From positions 1 to 28,039 of the forward strand of contig JBDNIO010000176.1 of NCBI GenBank assembly GCA_041688215.1: DNA of 28,039 nucleotides. Direction: 5' to 3'. Origin of the DNA: JBDNIO01 sp041688215 (GTDB taxonomy: Bacteria > Pseudomonadota > Gammaproteobacteria > Nevskiales > Salinisphaeraceae). This document shows positions 9,313 to 18,094 of the stretch, piece by piece (within the stretch, counting starts at the first letter, position 1; each line of letters opens with the position of its first letter). The translations under genes were made by a program, and so were the position numbers. The notes under the pieces were generated by a model. It worked only from the letters and a program-made list of their open reading frames with translations, was not told where the DNA came from and did no database searches.

Positions 9313-9906
9313 GTGAAACAGTCTGAAACCCAATGGATACTGCTTGCGCAAACAGCAGCGCGGTTGATCCACGAAAACGGCATCTGCGATTATCGCCTGG
9401 CCAAATCCAAGGCGGCGATGCAGTTGGGTATTGACCCGCGCAACGTCGCGCTGCCCAAAAATACCGAAATTGAAGCCGCCCTGGCCGAACACATCCGCCT
9501 GTTTGACGGCGAAGCCCAGCCCGGCGTCCTGCGTAATTTTCGCCAGGCCGCGGTGGAGGGCATGCGCCTGTTCGCGTCTTTTCGTCCGCGCCTGGTGGGT
9601 GATGTACTCAGCGGCCTGGCCACCGCGCACAGCGATGTGCAACTGCACGCGTTTGCCGATGATTCCGAATCTTTCGACCTTTTCCTGCAGTCCCAGGGCA
9701 TCCCCTATGATATGGCCGAGCGGCGGGTACATCTGCATCAGGGTGGCTATGCCCAATACCCCGCGTTTCAATTTTCGGCCGGAGACGTAGGTTTTGAAGT
9801 GGTTGTATTCCCGTTGCGCGATCTGGCGCATGCGCCGCGCAGCCTGATCGACGGCGCCCCAATGCAGCGCGCCGCGTTGCCGCAAGTCCAGGCCCTGCTT
9901 GAGTAA
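9313..9906 (+). CDS. Conserved protein of unknown function, possible degenerate nucleotidyltransferase fold
   Basis: The frame gives a 197-residue soluble protein starting at a GTG, 11 bases after the PBP1A stop, and its stop overlaps the TTG start of the next gene, so it is probably co-transcribed. The N-terminal half is helical (ILLAQTAARLIHENGICDYRLAKSKAA; LPKNTEIEAALAEHIRLFDG). The second half contains FRPRLVGDVLSGLATAHSDV followed by QLHAFADD. This resembles the hG[GS]..Dx[DE] signature of polymerase-beta-type nucleotidyltransferases, but with GD for GS and Gln in place of the second acidic residue. If the resemblance is real, catalysis may be lost. I recognise the type as a conserved gammaproteobacterial protein, not a named function. 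No signal peptide or membrane segment is seen. Confidence 0.75.
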   Translation: MKQSETQWILLAQTAARLIHENGICDYRLAKSKAAMQLGIDPRNVALPKNTEIEAALAEHIRLFDGEAQPGVLRNFRQAAVEGMRLFASFRPRLVGDVLSGLATAHSDVQLHAFADDSESFDLFLQSQGIPYDMAERRVHLHQGGYAQYPAFQFSAGDVGFEVVVFPLRDLAHAPRSLIDGAPMQRAALPQVQALLE

Positions 9907-11392
9907 AGATTCGGCGCGTTGGCCTACCACTCTGACGGTGCTCATGGGCACCATCTCGGTGGTGCTGACCACCACCATCGTCAACGTCGCCATCCCCGGC
10001 ATCATGGCCGATTTCCAGATGGGCCAGATTCGGGCGCAGTGGCTGTCCACCGGGTTTCTTGCCGCGATGACGGCCACCATGCTGACCAGTACACGGCTGG
10101 TCGAACGTTACGGTCAGCGTCAGGTTTTCGCGGTGTCGCTGGCATTGTTCGTGGTGGCGTCCCTGCTGGCGGCAGTCAGTTGGAGTGCCGAGGTCATGAT
10201 CGCGGCGCGCGTGCTACAAGGCGCGACCGCTGGTGTAATACAACCGTTGGCGCTGATAGTTATTTTTCAGATTTTTCCGGATAACGAACGCGGCCGCGCG
10301 CTGGGTTTGTACGGTATGGGCGTGGTGCTGGCGCCAGCAGTGGGCCCTACCGTGGGCGGCCTATTGCTCGATAGTTTCGGCTGGCGCGCAGTGTATCTGG
10401 CGGCCCTGCCGTTTTGCCTGTTTGGAATCTGGGGCGCGCGCCGCTATCTGCCCAACAAGCGGCTGGATCGCCGGATCAGCTTTGACTGGCTGGGTCTGGT
10501 ATTCCTTATCGCCGGATTGGCGTTATTGCTGGGTGGACTAGCCGCGCTCACCGGCAACAGCCGTGGCGTTTTGAGCGCGCCAGTCTTGATGATCAGCGGT
10601 GCTGTGGCGGCCCTGTTATTCGTGCTGCGCGAATGGAGAGCGCGCGAACCGATGGTCGCTCTGGCGGTGTTTCGTTACCCTGCCTTCGCATTACCGGCAG
10701 TGCTGGCGCTGATTTACGGTGCCGGACTGTTCGCCTCGACCTATCTGCTGCCGTTGTATGTGCAAGGCGTGCAGGGTTTATCGGCTACCGCAACAGGGTT
10801 GGTGCTAATGCCCGCAGGCTTGGCGCTGGCGGTGGTATTTCCGTTTTCTGGCCGCATGAGTGACCGCTGGCCTGCGCACTGGCTAATTATTGCAGGCTTG
10901 CTGTTTTTTGCGCTGGCGCTGTTCGGGCTGGCAACAGGCACGCCGCAAACCGGTTTCTGGATGTTGGCGCTGTGGATACTGCTGGGGCGGGTTGGTCTGG
11001 GGCTGGTGTTGCCGGCAGTTAATCTCGATGCCCTGCGCGGGCTGCCCGAGTCGCTGATGCAACAAGGCTCTGGTATGGTCAATTTCGCCCGGCAACTGGG
11101 TGGCGCGTTTGGTGTGAACCTGTTCGCGCTGCTGCTGGAAATGCGCGTAATCAAACATATATCCGATCAACACGGCGCTGAATTTGATTTGCACCAGTTC
11201 TACCAGGCCGCCGGCGGCGCGGCATCCGCACCGGCATCCGCGACCCAGGCCTTGGCGCAGGGCTTCTCCGATACTTTTATTGCGCTGGGTCTGTTATTTT
11301 TAGTGGCGTTGGTACCCGCTATAGCAATGGGAGTCCGTTATGCCCGATACGCCCGATACGCAAGGGTTCAGAAAAATTCTGCTGGCCTATGA
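9899..11392 (+). CDS. MFS multidrug exporter, DHA2 (EmrB/QacA) type
   Basis: Inner-membrane proton-driven drug exporter by family. The 497-residue product starts at a TTG that overlaps the stop of the previous gene (TTGAGTAA); an ATG at 9944 is a later alternative. It is highly hydrophobic with about 14 predicted helices. Helix 1 carries the DHA2 signature TTTIVNVAIPGIMADF, and the loop 2-3 region has STRLVERYGQRQVF, where MFS proteins have a basic G-rich motif. Helix 5 has the antiporter motif C-like GVVLAPAVGPTVGGLLLDSFGWRAVY. The last residues form the repeat YARYARYAR, produced by a 9-base tandem duplication that also lies in the start of the following usp gene (53-base overlap). The substrate cannot be read from sequence. 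Confidence 0.93.
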   Translation: MSKDSARWPTTLTVLMGTISVVLTTTIVNVAIPGIMADFQMGQIRAQWLSTGFLAAMTATMLTSTRLVERYGQRQVFAVSLALFVVASLLAAVSWSAEVMIAARVLQGATAGVIQPLALIVIFQIFPDNERGRALGLYGMGVVLAPAVGPTVGGLLLDSFGWRAVYLAALPFCLFGIWGARRYLPNKRLDRRISFDWLGLVFLIAGLALLLGGLAALTGNSRGVLSAPVLMISGAVAALLFVLREWRAREPMVALAVFRYPAFALPAVLALIYGAGLFASTYLLPLYVQGVQGLSATATGLVLMPAGLALAVVFPFSGRMSDRWPAHWLIIAGLLFFALALFGLATGTPQTGFWMLALWILLGRVGLGLVLPAVNLDALRGLPESLMQQGSGMVNFARQLGGAFGVNLFALLLEMRVIKHISDQHGAEFDLHQFYQAAGGAASAPASATQALAQGFSDTFIALGLLFLVALVPAIAMGVRYARYARYARVQKNSAGL

Positions 11393-11810
11393 TGGCTCGC
11401 ACCAGGGAAGGGTGGCGCTGCGCTGCGTCGAGCCGCTGTTGCAAAGCCCGGATACGGTGCTGCATTTGCTTGCGGTGGTGCCGCTAACCGGCGCTCTGGC
11501 CACCACCGAAGGCTTTTACACCGAAGCCATGTACGACGCCGAGCGCGAACGCGTGCAGGGCATCCTCGACGAAGGCGTGGCATGGCTGCAAAAGCGCGGC
11601 CTGCACGCCGAGGGCCATTTGCGCGCCGGCCAGCCGGCGCATCAGATCAGTGAACTGGCGGTGGAACTGGGCGTCGACCTGGTCGTGGTCGGGCATCACC
11701 GTCGCGGTGTACTGGCACGCTGGTGGCAGGGCTCGGTCGGCGCGTCTTTGCTCGACAAGCTGGAATGCAACTTGCTGGTTGCCCAGGAACCGGAACAGAA
11801 TGCCGACTGA
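11340..11810 (+). CDS. Universal stress protein, UspA family
   Basis: Small cytoplasmic protein of 156 residues with the UspA Rossmann-like fold. It has FRKILLAYDGSHQGRVAL at the N-terminus (the Asp that contacts nucleotide), VLHLLAVVPL, a helical middle, and LGVDLVVVGHHRRGVLARWW followed by GSVGASLL and CNLLVAQ at the C-terminus, matching the nucleotide-binding loop region of the family. The ATG at 11340 has GGGAG upstream and lies inside the 3' end of the MFS gene in another frame. The next strong candidate start is far downstream, so the overlap is accepted. Its role is stress-associated by family; the ligand is unknown. Confidence 0.93.
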   Translation: MPDTPDTQGFRKILLAYDGSHQGRVALRCVEPLLQSPDTVLHLLAVVPLTGALATTEGFYTEAMYDAERERVQGILDEGVAWLQKRGLHAEGHLRAGQPAHQISELAVELGVDLVVVGHHRRGVLARWWQGSVGASLLDKLECNLLVAQEPEQNAD

Positions 11811-11855
11811 GTCAGGCATGTCCATATTTTTCGCATCAACCAGGGAGTACATACC

Positions 11856-12389
11856 ATGAGTAGTTTCAGTCAACGCATGATCGGCGCTGCCAAGCTCGAC
11901 GCCGCCACCTACGAAGAAGTCGAGGCCGATACCGGCGCGCTGGGCCAGGCTGTGGCCGTGGTGGTGTTGTCCAGCCTGGCCGCCGGGGTAGGCGCGGTTC
12001 TGTATGCCGGGTTTTGGTACGGCTTGCTGCTCGGCACGCTTGCGGCGTTGTTCGGCTGGGTGGTCTGGGCGTTTTTGACCTGGATTATCGGCACCAAATT
12101 GTTGCCCGAGCCGCAGACCGAGGCCGATATGGGCCAGCTCATGCGCACGATCGGCTTTGCTGCCGCGCCGGGCATCTTGCGCGTGTTCGGCATCATTCCG
12201 GGTATCGGCGGACTTATCGTGTTCGCCTGCAGCCTGTGGATGCTGGCCGCGATGGTAGTCGGTGTACGCCAGGCGCTGGATTATAAAAGCACCTGGCGCG
12301 CGGTTGGCGTCTGCGTAATAGGCTGGGTTGTTCTGCTGGTATTCCAGCTACTCGCGTTTTCGATGCTGGGGTCGCCGTCCCCGGCGTAA
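11856..12389 (+). CDS. Yip1-family integral membrane protein
   Basis: The product is 177 residues, with a soluble start (MSSFSQRMIGAAKLDAATYEEVEAD) followed by about five hydrophobic helices (AVAVVVLSSLAAGVGAVLYAG, GLLLGTLAALFGWVVWAFLTW, then three more). The arrangement, with LMRTIGFAAAPGILRVFGIIPGIGG between helices, is typical of bacterial Yip1-domain proteins, whose function is mostly unknown. The ribosome site AGGGAG lies 8-13 bases before the ATG. It stands 45 bases after the usp gene on the same strand and converges with gltA. It ends in TAA. Confidence 0.85.
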   Translation: MSSFSQRMIGAAKLDAATYEEVEADTGALGQAVAVVVLSSLAAGVGAVLYAGFWYGLLLGTLAALFGWVVWAFLTWIIGTKLLPEPQTEADMGQLMRTIGFAAAPGILRVFGIIPGIGGLIVFACSLWMLAAMVVGVRQALDYKSTWRAVGVCVIGWVVLLVFQLLAFSMLGSPSPA

Positions 12390-12410
12390 ATACGCGCCTG
12401 CATTGTAGAG

Positions 12411-12504
12411 CCGTCATTCCGGGCTCGCATTGCGAGTCCCGGAATTCATAAGGTGAGGCGGCGTGGATTCCGGAAAAATGCTACGCATTTACCGAAAATG
12501 ACGG
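12411..12504. repeat. Two-hairpin palindromic repeat between convergent genes
   Basis: The element is bounded by CCGTCATT (12411-12418) and its inverted copy AATGACGG (12497-12504). Inside are two strong hairpins: CCGGGCTCGCA/TGCGAGTCCCGG around 12418-12441 and CGGAAAAATGC/GCATTTACCG around 12473-12494. It fills the gap between the stops of the Yip1 gene and gltA and could also end transcription in both directions. The outer ends and layout match the element at 27925-27997, so it belongs to a dispersed family. Confidence 0.75.
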
Positions 12505-12509
12505 AGGGT

Positions 12510-13805
12510 TTAACGCGAACCCATGCCCACATAATCCCGTTTCGGGCTGCCGGTATATACCTGGCGCGGGCGGCCGATGCGCATGGCCGGATCGTTGAGC
12601 ATTTCGGTCCAGTGTGCCACCCAGCCCACGGTGCGGGCGATGGCGAACATGGGGGTGAACATATTCACCGGAATGCCCAGCGCCTGGTAGATGATGCCGG
12701 AGTAGAAATCCACGTTCGGGTAGAGCTTGAGCTCCTTGAAATAGTCGTCTTCGAGTGCGATTTTTTCCAGTTCCAACGCCAGTTCAAATAGCGGATCGTT
12801 TTCGATACCCATTTCCTTGAGCACTTCGTGGCAGTAGCCGCGAATAATCGTGGCGCGCGGGTCGAAGTTTTTGTACACGCGGTGGCCGAAACCCATCAGG
12901 CGGAAGGGGTCGTCCTTGTCTTTGGCTTTTTCCATGTATTTGGAAACCTGCGACACGTCGCCAATCTCGTTGAGCATGTTCAGCACGGCTTCGTTGGCGC
13001 CGCCGTGCGCCGGTCCCCACAATGCCGCTATGCCGGATGAGATCGCAGCGTAAGGGTTACAACCGGTGGAGCCGGCCAGGCGTACGGTAGAAGTGGAGGC
13101 GTTTTGTTCGTGATCGGCGTGCAGGATAAACAGTACGTCCAGCGCCTTGGCGGCCACCGGATTCACTTCGTATTTTTCCGCGGGCACCGCAAACAGCATT
13201 TGCAGAAAGTTGGAGGTGTAGTCCAGGTCATTGCGCGGGTGCATTTTCGGCTGGCCCACGGAATGCTTGTAGGCGGCCGCGCCAATGGTCGGAATCTTGG
13301 CGATCATGCGGCGCGCGAAAATTTTGCGATGCTCGGGGTCGTGAATGTTGGTGGTGTCGTGGTAGAACGCAGACAACGAACCGACCACGCCGGTGAGCAT
13401 GGCCATGGGATGAGCGTCGTGATGGAAGCCGTCGAAGAACTTGATCAGCGATTCATTCAGCATCGTGTGATGCGTAATGGTGTGCACGAAATCATCGAGT
13501 TCGGCTTGATCCGGCAGCTCGCCGGTAAGAATCAGGTGCGCGACTTCCAGAAAACTGGATTTCTTCGCCAGTTGGTCAACCGGATAACCGCGGTACAGCA
13601 GTACGCCGTTCTCGCCGTCAATATAAGTGATGTCGGACTTGCAGCTACAGGTAGCCGTGAACGCGGGATCGAAAGTGAAAATCCCCTGTTGACCCGCAAT
13701 CTTGCTTACGTCCACACCCGGCGTGCCCATGGTGCCCTCGATTAGCGGCAGCTCGCTGGACTTGCCGGTTTCGGGGTTGGTTATTGTAAAAGCCTTGTTC
13801 GACAT
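12510..13805 (-). CDS. gltA: Citrate synthase (type II)
   Basis: Condenses acetyl-CoA and oxaloacetate to citrate, the entry step of the TCA cycle. The 431-residue product has the N-terminal beta-rich domain of the hexameric gram-negative form (GTMGTPGVDVSKIAGQQGIFTFDPAF, TYIDGENGVLLYRGYPVDQLA). Catalytic segments are HADHEQNAST, GPAHGGANEAVLNML, MGFGHRVYKNFDPRA and the aspartate region NVDFYSGIIYQALGIP; the basic C-terminal RPRQVYTG is present. The hexameric form is commonly inhibited by NADH, but the inhibitor site was not checked here. The ATG is preceded by AGGAGA on the minus strand. It lies 60 bases downstream of the malic enzyme gene in the same direction and ends in TAA. Confidence 0.98.
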   Translation of the reverse strand: MSNKAFTITNPETGKSSELPLIEGTMGTPGVDVSKIAGQQGIFTFDPAFTATCSCKSDITYIDGENGVLLYRGYPVDQLAKKSSFLEVAHLILTGELPDQAELDDFVHTITHHTMLNESLIKFFDGFHHDAHPMAMLTGVVGSLSAFYHDTTNIHDPEHRKIFARRMIAKIPTIGAAAYKHSVGQPKMHPRNDLDYTSNFLQMLFAVPAEKYEVNPVAAKALDVLFILHADHEQNASTSTVRLAGSTGCNPYAAISSGIAALWGPAHGGANEAVLNMLNEIGDVSQVSKYMEKAKDKDDPFRLMGFGHRVYKNFDPRATIIRGYCHEVLKEMGIENDPLFELALELEKIALEDDYFKELKLYPNVDFYSGIIYQALGIPVNMFTPMFAIARTVGWVAHWTEMLNDPAMRIGRPRQVYTGSPKRDYVGMGSR

Positions 13806-13864
13806 TCTGTTCTCCTGAAAAATCCTTTGCCTGTTCGCTATTTATGGGGCTATTCCTGGGGGCC

Positions 13865-15136
13865 TTATGCTGGCGCGGTGCCTGCAACGGGTTGCGGATA
13901 ATGCGCAGGATAATCCGCGCGTGCAACGCCAGTGGCTACCGCTGCTTTTGCCACCGCGGGGGGGATAAAGTCTATCAGCCTGGGATCAAATGGACTCGGG
14001 ATGATGTAATCGGGACCGAACTCCATGTGCTCGGCTTCGTACGCTTCCAGCACGGTGGCGGGTACCGGCTCGCGCGCCAGTTCGCGCAGGGCCTTGACCG
14101 CGGCTACGTTCATCGCGGTATTGATGCGGCTGGCGCGTACGTCCAGCGCACCGCGGAATATGTAAGGAAAACCGAGCACGTTGTTGACTTGGTTTGGGTA
14201 GTCGCTGCTCCCGGTGGCCATGATGATGTCTGAGCGTGCCTGCTTGGCGTCTTCCGGCGTGATTTCGGGTTTGGGGTTGGACAAGGCGAAGATCACCGGC
14301 TTGTCGGCCATGAGTTTCACGTCTTCTCCGGTTACCGTATCCGGGCCGGACAGACCGATGAATACGTCCGCGTCGCGCATCGCATCCTGCAGAGTGCGCA
14401 GGTCGGTTTTGCTCGCGAATTGCTGTTTTTGTGCGCTCAGGTCGTCGCGTCCGTCGTGGATTACGCCTTTGCGGTCCACCATGAAGATATTCTCGAGCTT
14501 GGCGCCGACTTCCATTAGCAGGTTCATCGAGGCCACGCCGGCCGCGCCCGCGCCCAGGCATACGATCTTGGCGTCTTCGAGCGTCTTGCCTTGTAATTCT
14601 AGCGCGTTCATCAGCCCGGCGGTTACGATAATCGCGGTGCCGTGCTGGTCGTCATGAAACACCGGGATGTCGAGTTTCTCGATGAGTGTCTGCTCGATCT
14701 CGAAGCAATCTGGCGCGGCGATGTCTTCCAGGTTAATGCCGCCAAACGTGGGCGAGATGCGCACTACGGTGTCAATAAAGTCCTGGGCGTTATCCGCATC
14801 GACTTCAATATCAAAAACGTCCACGTTGGCGAATTTCTTGAATAATACGGCCTTGCCTTCCATCACCGGCTTGCCCGCCAGCGCGCCGGTATTGCCCAGG
14901 CCCAGCACCGCGCTGCCGTTGGTGATTACCGCCACCAGATTGCCCTTGGAGGTGTATTTATAGGCGTCCTGTGGATTCGCCTGGATTGCCTTTACCGGCT
15001 CGGCCACGCCCGGCGTGTACGCCAGCGACAATTCGCCGTAGGTGGTAAACGGCTTGGTAATAGCAATGCCGAGCTTGCCCGGCGTGGGTTTGGCGTGGTA
15101 ATCCAGCGCCTCTTGCTTGCGTGCGTAATCTGTCAT
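13865..15136 (-). CDS. Malic enzyme, short form (NAD(P)-dependent)
   Basis: Oxidative decarboxylation of malate to pyruvate. The product is 423 residues, i.e. the catalytic malic domains only, without the phosphotransacetylase-like C-terminal domain of long MaeB proteins. Motifs seen are SLAYTPGVAEPVKAI, the metal/substrate core (NLVAVITNGSAVLGLGNTG followed by GKPVMEGKAVLFKKFANVD), FHDDQHGTAIIVTAGLMNAL, the Rossmann loop VCLGAGAAGVASMNLL and FALSNPKPEITPEDA. NADP preference is likely by family, but the cofactor cannot be proven from sequence. A good minus-strand promoter precedes it at 15246-15274. Together with gltA downstream it forms a central-carbon pair. Confidence 0.96.
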   Translation of the reverse strand: MTDYARKQEALDYHAKPTPGKLGIAITKPFTTYGELSLAYTPGVAEPVKAIQANPQDAYKYTSKGNLVAVITNGSAVLGLGNTGALAGKPVMEGKAVLFKKFANVDVFDIEVDADNAQDFIDTVVRISPTFGGINLEDIAAPDCFEIEQTLIEKLDIPVFHDDQHGTAIIVTAGLMNALELQGKTLEDAKIVCLGAGAAGVASMNLLMEVGAKLENIFMVDRKGVIHDGRDDLSAQKQQFASKTDLRTLQDAMRDADVFIGLSGPDTVTGEDVKLMADKPVIFALSNPKPEITPEDAKQARSDIIMATGSSDYPNQVNNVLGFPYIFRGALDVRASRINTAMNVAAVKALRELAREPVPATVLEAYEAEHMEFGPDYIIPSPFDPRLIDFIPPAVAKAAVATGVARADYPAHYPQPVAGTAPA

Positions 15137-15245
15137 TAAAGGGAATCCAGACTGATGGATAAAACTGATTTAAGTGCCGGTGCGATGCGTGTGAGCAACT
15201 CCGCCAGCGAGCCACGACAAACATACGGTGTCGTACGGGCTGCGC

Positions 15246-15274
15246 ATTATAACGGCGACGGGCACCGGTGACTA
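15246..15274 (-). promoter_or_regulatory. Putative sigma70 promoter of the malic enzyme gene
   Basis: On the minus strand TATAAT (15246-15251, a perfect -10) is preceded by TAGTCA (15269-15274, 4/6 match to TTGACA) with a 17-base spacer. The -35 hexamer overlaps the TAG stop codon of the upstream protease gene. The predicted start of transcription would leave about 100 bases of leader before the malic enzyme ATG. Confidence 0.55.
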
Positions 15275-16723
15275 CTCGACGAGTTTGACGGTTTCCCCGG
15301 CCTGCATTTCGCCCGCGGGATATTGCTGGTTCAGCAGCTGCAACTGCGCTTCGGCGTCTTCCCCCAGGGGCGAGATTTTGCTTAAAGTTTCGTAGTCAAG
15401 ACCGGGCTTGGCCGTCCAGGCCCAGATGCGCCAGGGCTCGGCCTTGCCCGCTTCCACACTGGATAGATTATGAAAGCTGGTTACCACCTGATCAAAGTCC
15501 TGCGTAAAGCCAGCGGGCGGCGCTTCTCCAGCCTTGGGTTGGCCGATGAAGAGATAGGCCTAGCCGCGGTTGAAAACTGTGGCCACCTTACGGCTTCCGC
15601 GTGCGTCTGCCATATACGCCGGCAGACCATGTACCGTAAGCGCGCGGCCATTGGCCAGCCCCGGAATTTTCAACCGCTCCAGCAGCTGTTGCGGCGAAAG
15701 CCCACCTTGCTGCGGTACCGAAGCAAGCTTTATTGCGGCGGCGCCTTGGGGTGTAAACAGCAGCACCTCGTTGGCCTGGTTTTCGACCAGCCAGCGCTCT
15801 GGAATGCTAAACGCAAAACCCAGTGGCTGGTGGTAAAACGCATTGCCGCGGGTAATGCCCTGGTCACGGTTGCTGCCATAAACCATGCCGTCTATCTGTT
15901 GCAGGAAGGCGTTGCGGCCGACGACCGGGTCGGCCGAGGATTCCAGCTTTTTGGCTTCGCGCACCACGCCTTGCAGGCGCTGGTCGTTATCCGGATGGCT
16001 GGAAAATACGCCGTGGTAGGCGGTGGCGTCGCGGCCTTCGGCGCGCGCGCGTTGCTGGGCGTATTGCTGCTGGTATTTCAGAATCCCCAGGACTTTCAGC
16101 ATTTCCTGATGGTCGTAACCGGATTCGGCCATGTGCTGAGCACCCAAGCGATCGGCCTCCAGTTCCAGATCGCGCCCATAACCACTGATCGCGGCTTGCC
16201 CGGCCACACTGGCGACTTGCCCAGCGGCGCCGATGCCAGTACCGATCGCCACCGCCAGCCCCGCCGTGTTGGCCAGCATGGCGTTGCGATGCTGGCGCAC
16301 GGCGTGGCGCGCGGTGACATGGCCGATTTCGTGGCCGAGCACCGCCGCGAGCTGTGCCTCGGTTTCCATATAGGCCATGAGCCCGCGGTTGATGTAGATG
16401 TAGCCGCCGGGCAGGGCGAAGGCGTTCACGTCCGGGCTGTCGATAATGGTGAAGGTGTATTTGAGTTCCGGGCGGTCGCCTTTCGCGGCCACGCGCTCGC
16501 CCACGGTTTGCACATAATCCTGCAATGCGGGGTCGTTATAAACCGGCAATTGCTGCAGGATTTTCTGATGGTTCTCCGCGCCCAGCGCCAGTTCCTTTTC
16601 TTCCGACATGAACACCAGGTCCGGCCGGCCGGTGGCGGGATTGACCGCGCAGCCGTGTAAATAAAACGCAGCCAACGCGGTGAGTAGCGCGTAGGGAATC
16701 CGTTTTGCTTTAGCTGTATTCAT
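15272..16723 (-). pseudogene. M48-family metalloprotease lipoprotein interrupted by one in-frame amber codon
   Basis: Periplasmic, lipid-anchored zinc protease of the LoiP/BepA type, associated with outer-membrane quality control by family. The signal ends in the lipobox LHGC (Cys25). The zinc motif HEIGH is at residues 131-135, with ELEADRLGAQHMAESGYD as the third-ligand region. The frame is intact for 483 codons except a single TAG at 15560-15562 (codon 388). Translation on both sides is homologous in the same frame: VATVFNRG, then TAG, then AYLFIGQPKAGEAPPAGF. The lost residue is probably Gln (CAG to TAG). The downstream part ends with a LysM-like tail (QQYPAGEMQAGETVKLVE). The truncated 387-residue form keeps the catalytic site and could be active. 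The start lies beside the stop of the CPXCG gene. Confidence 0.85.
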
Positions 16724-16725
16724 GG

Positions 16726-16914
16726 TCAGGGATTCTCCTGGTACGCCTCAATTGCCGCTAGCTCGCCACCCGGCGCTACGCTTACGCTAACTATGATCGG
16801 CTGGCAGCACACGCTGCAATCCTCGATATAAGATTGATCGCCGGCCGAGCAGTCCGCCAAAAGGGTAATGCCTTCGCCGCAATAGGGGCAGGTTACGGTG
16901 GCTTCTTCAAGCAT
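16726..16914 (-). CDS. CPXCG-motif cysteine-rich small protein
   Basis: A 62-residue protein with two pairs of cysteines: CPYCGEGI near the start and CSVCCQPI in the middle, fitting a small zinc-ribbon of the CPXCG family, for which no function is established. Acidic residues dominate. The ATG overlaps the hemW stop codon, and the stop is two bases from the protease ATG, so the three genes read as one operon. It is conserved in many gammaproteobacteria by recollection. Confidence 0.85.
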   Translation of the reverse strand: MLEEATVTCPYCGEGITLLADCSAGDQSYIEDCSVCCQPIIVSVSVAPGGELAAIEAYQENP

Positions 16915-18077
16915 CAGGCCGCCTCCGGCAAGAGAGCTGTGAGCAGTGTATCCAGGTGCGCCCGACCGAGGGCAGTGCAGCGTATGCGGCCCCGATTGTG
17001 TTCCAGCAGGTCCGGATGCTGTCTGGCCAGTACTTCTGGAATCTCTGCAGACAGACCGCTGCGGCGCGCGAACTCTTGCACAGAAAAGCCATCATTGAGG
17101 CGCAGCGCGTTCATCAGAAATTCAAACTCGCGGTCTTCGCTGGACAGCTCGTGCCGGCTGCTTACCGCCGTTTCGCTGCCCGCGTCCTGTTGATAACGCC
17201 GGGGCATGGGTTGCTTGTGCAGGCGTTCAATCCGGCCGCTTTGCGCATGCGTGAGCTTGCCGTGCGCGCCGGCACCGATGCCCAGATAATCCCCAAAGCG
17301 CCAGTAATTCAGGTTGTGCGCGCAGGCGTGGCCGAGCCGTGACCAGGCGGAAACTTCGTATTGCCTGTAGCCCGCCTGTTCAAGAATGGGCACGGCCTGC
17401 GCGTGCATGTCGCCGGCAACATCGTCGTCAGGCACCGCCGGTGGGCGATGGTGAAACGGCGTGCCCGGTTCCAGCGTGAGCTGGTAATAGGAAATATGCG
17501 GCGGCGAAAGTTCAATGAGCGCGCGTAAATCATCCGCCGCCATGGCCGGCGTTTGTTCGGGCAGGGCGAACATCATGTCGAGATTAAAATTGTCGAAACC
17601 GGCTGCACGTGCCGCCGCCACGGCGCGGTGCGCCGCCTGCGCATCATGAATACGCCCCAGGCTTTTGAGCATGCCATCGTGCAGACTTTGCACGCCGATG
17701 GACAGCCGGTTTACGCCCGCCGCGCGGTAGCCTTCAAACCGGGCTTGATCGGTGGCGCCGGGGTTGGCTTCCAGGGTTATTTCGCAGTCTCTGGTCAGGG
17801 CCAGGCGTTCCCGCACAGCGTCCAGAATGCGTTGGATCGCACGGGCGGAGAACAGGCTGGGCGTGCCGCCGCCAAAAAATATGCTTGTTAACGGACGCCG
17901 TTCCACCTGGGGCAAGTCGTAATCCAGATCGCGGATCAGCGCATCAACGTATGCATCTTCAGGTAAGTCGCCGGCTGCCGTATGCGAGTTAAAGTCGCAG
18001 TAGGGGCATTTCTTCACGCACCACGGCAGGTGGATATATAAAGACAGGGGTACGGAATTGTGAGTGGCTTCCTGCAT
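16914..18077 (-). CDS. hemW: Radical SAM family heme chaperone HemW
   Basis: Member of the coproporphyrinogen III oxidase-like radical SAM family, now regarded as a heme chaperone and not an oxidase. From the ATG at 18077 (MQEATHNSVPLSLYIHLPWC) the product is 387 residues; a longer upstream reading of the frame would run into rdgB and is rejected. The iron-sulfur motif CVKKCPYC (Cys20, Cys24, Cys27) is complete. FFGGGTPSLFS, the SAM-binding glycine motif, LEANPG, GVNRLSIGVQSL and FDNFNLDMMFALPEQ follow, and the HemW C-terminal winged-helix region is present. It starts 17 bases after the rdgB stop and overlaps the CPXCG gene start, consistent with an rph-rdgB-hemW cluster. Confidence 0.96.
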   Translation of the reverse strand: MQEATHNSVPLSLYIHLPWCVKKCPYCDFNSHTAAGDLPEDAYVDALIRDLDYDLPQVERRPLTSIFFGGGTPSLFSARAIQRILDAVRERLALTRDCEITLEANPGATDQARFEGYRAAGVNRLSIGVQSLHDGMLKSLGRIHDAQAAHRAVAAARAAGFDNFNLDMMFALPEQTPAMAADDLRALIELSPPHISYYQLTLEPGTPFHHRPPAVPDDDVAGDMHAQAVPILEQAGYRQYEVSAWSRLGHACAHNLNYWRFGDYLGIGAGAHGKLTHAQSGRIERLHKQPMPRRYQQDAGSETAVSSRHELSSEDREFEFLMNALRLNDGFSVQEFARRSGLSAEIPEVLARQHPDLLEHNRGRIRCTALGRAHLDTLLTALLPEAA

Positions 18078-18094
18078 GCTCGCCCGGGCGTTGT

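Noticed and set aside
15470..16660. Long open frame of 396 codons antisense to the M48 protease gene.
   Set aside because: It has no recognisable motif, and the opposite strand encodes a clear protease; GC-rich third positions create such shadows.
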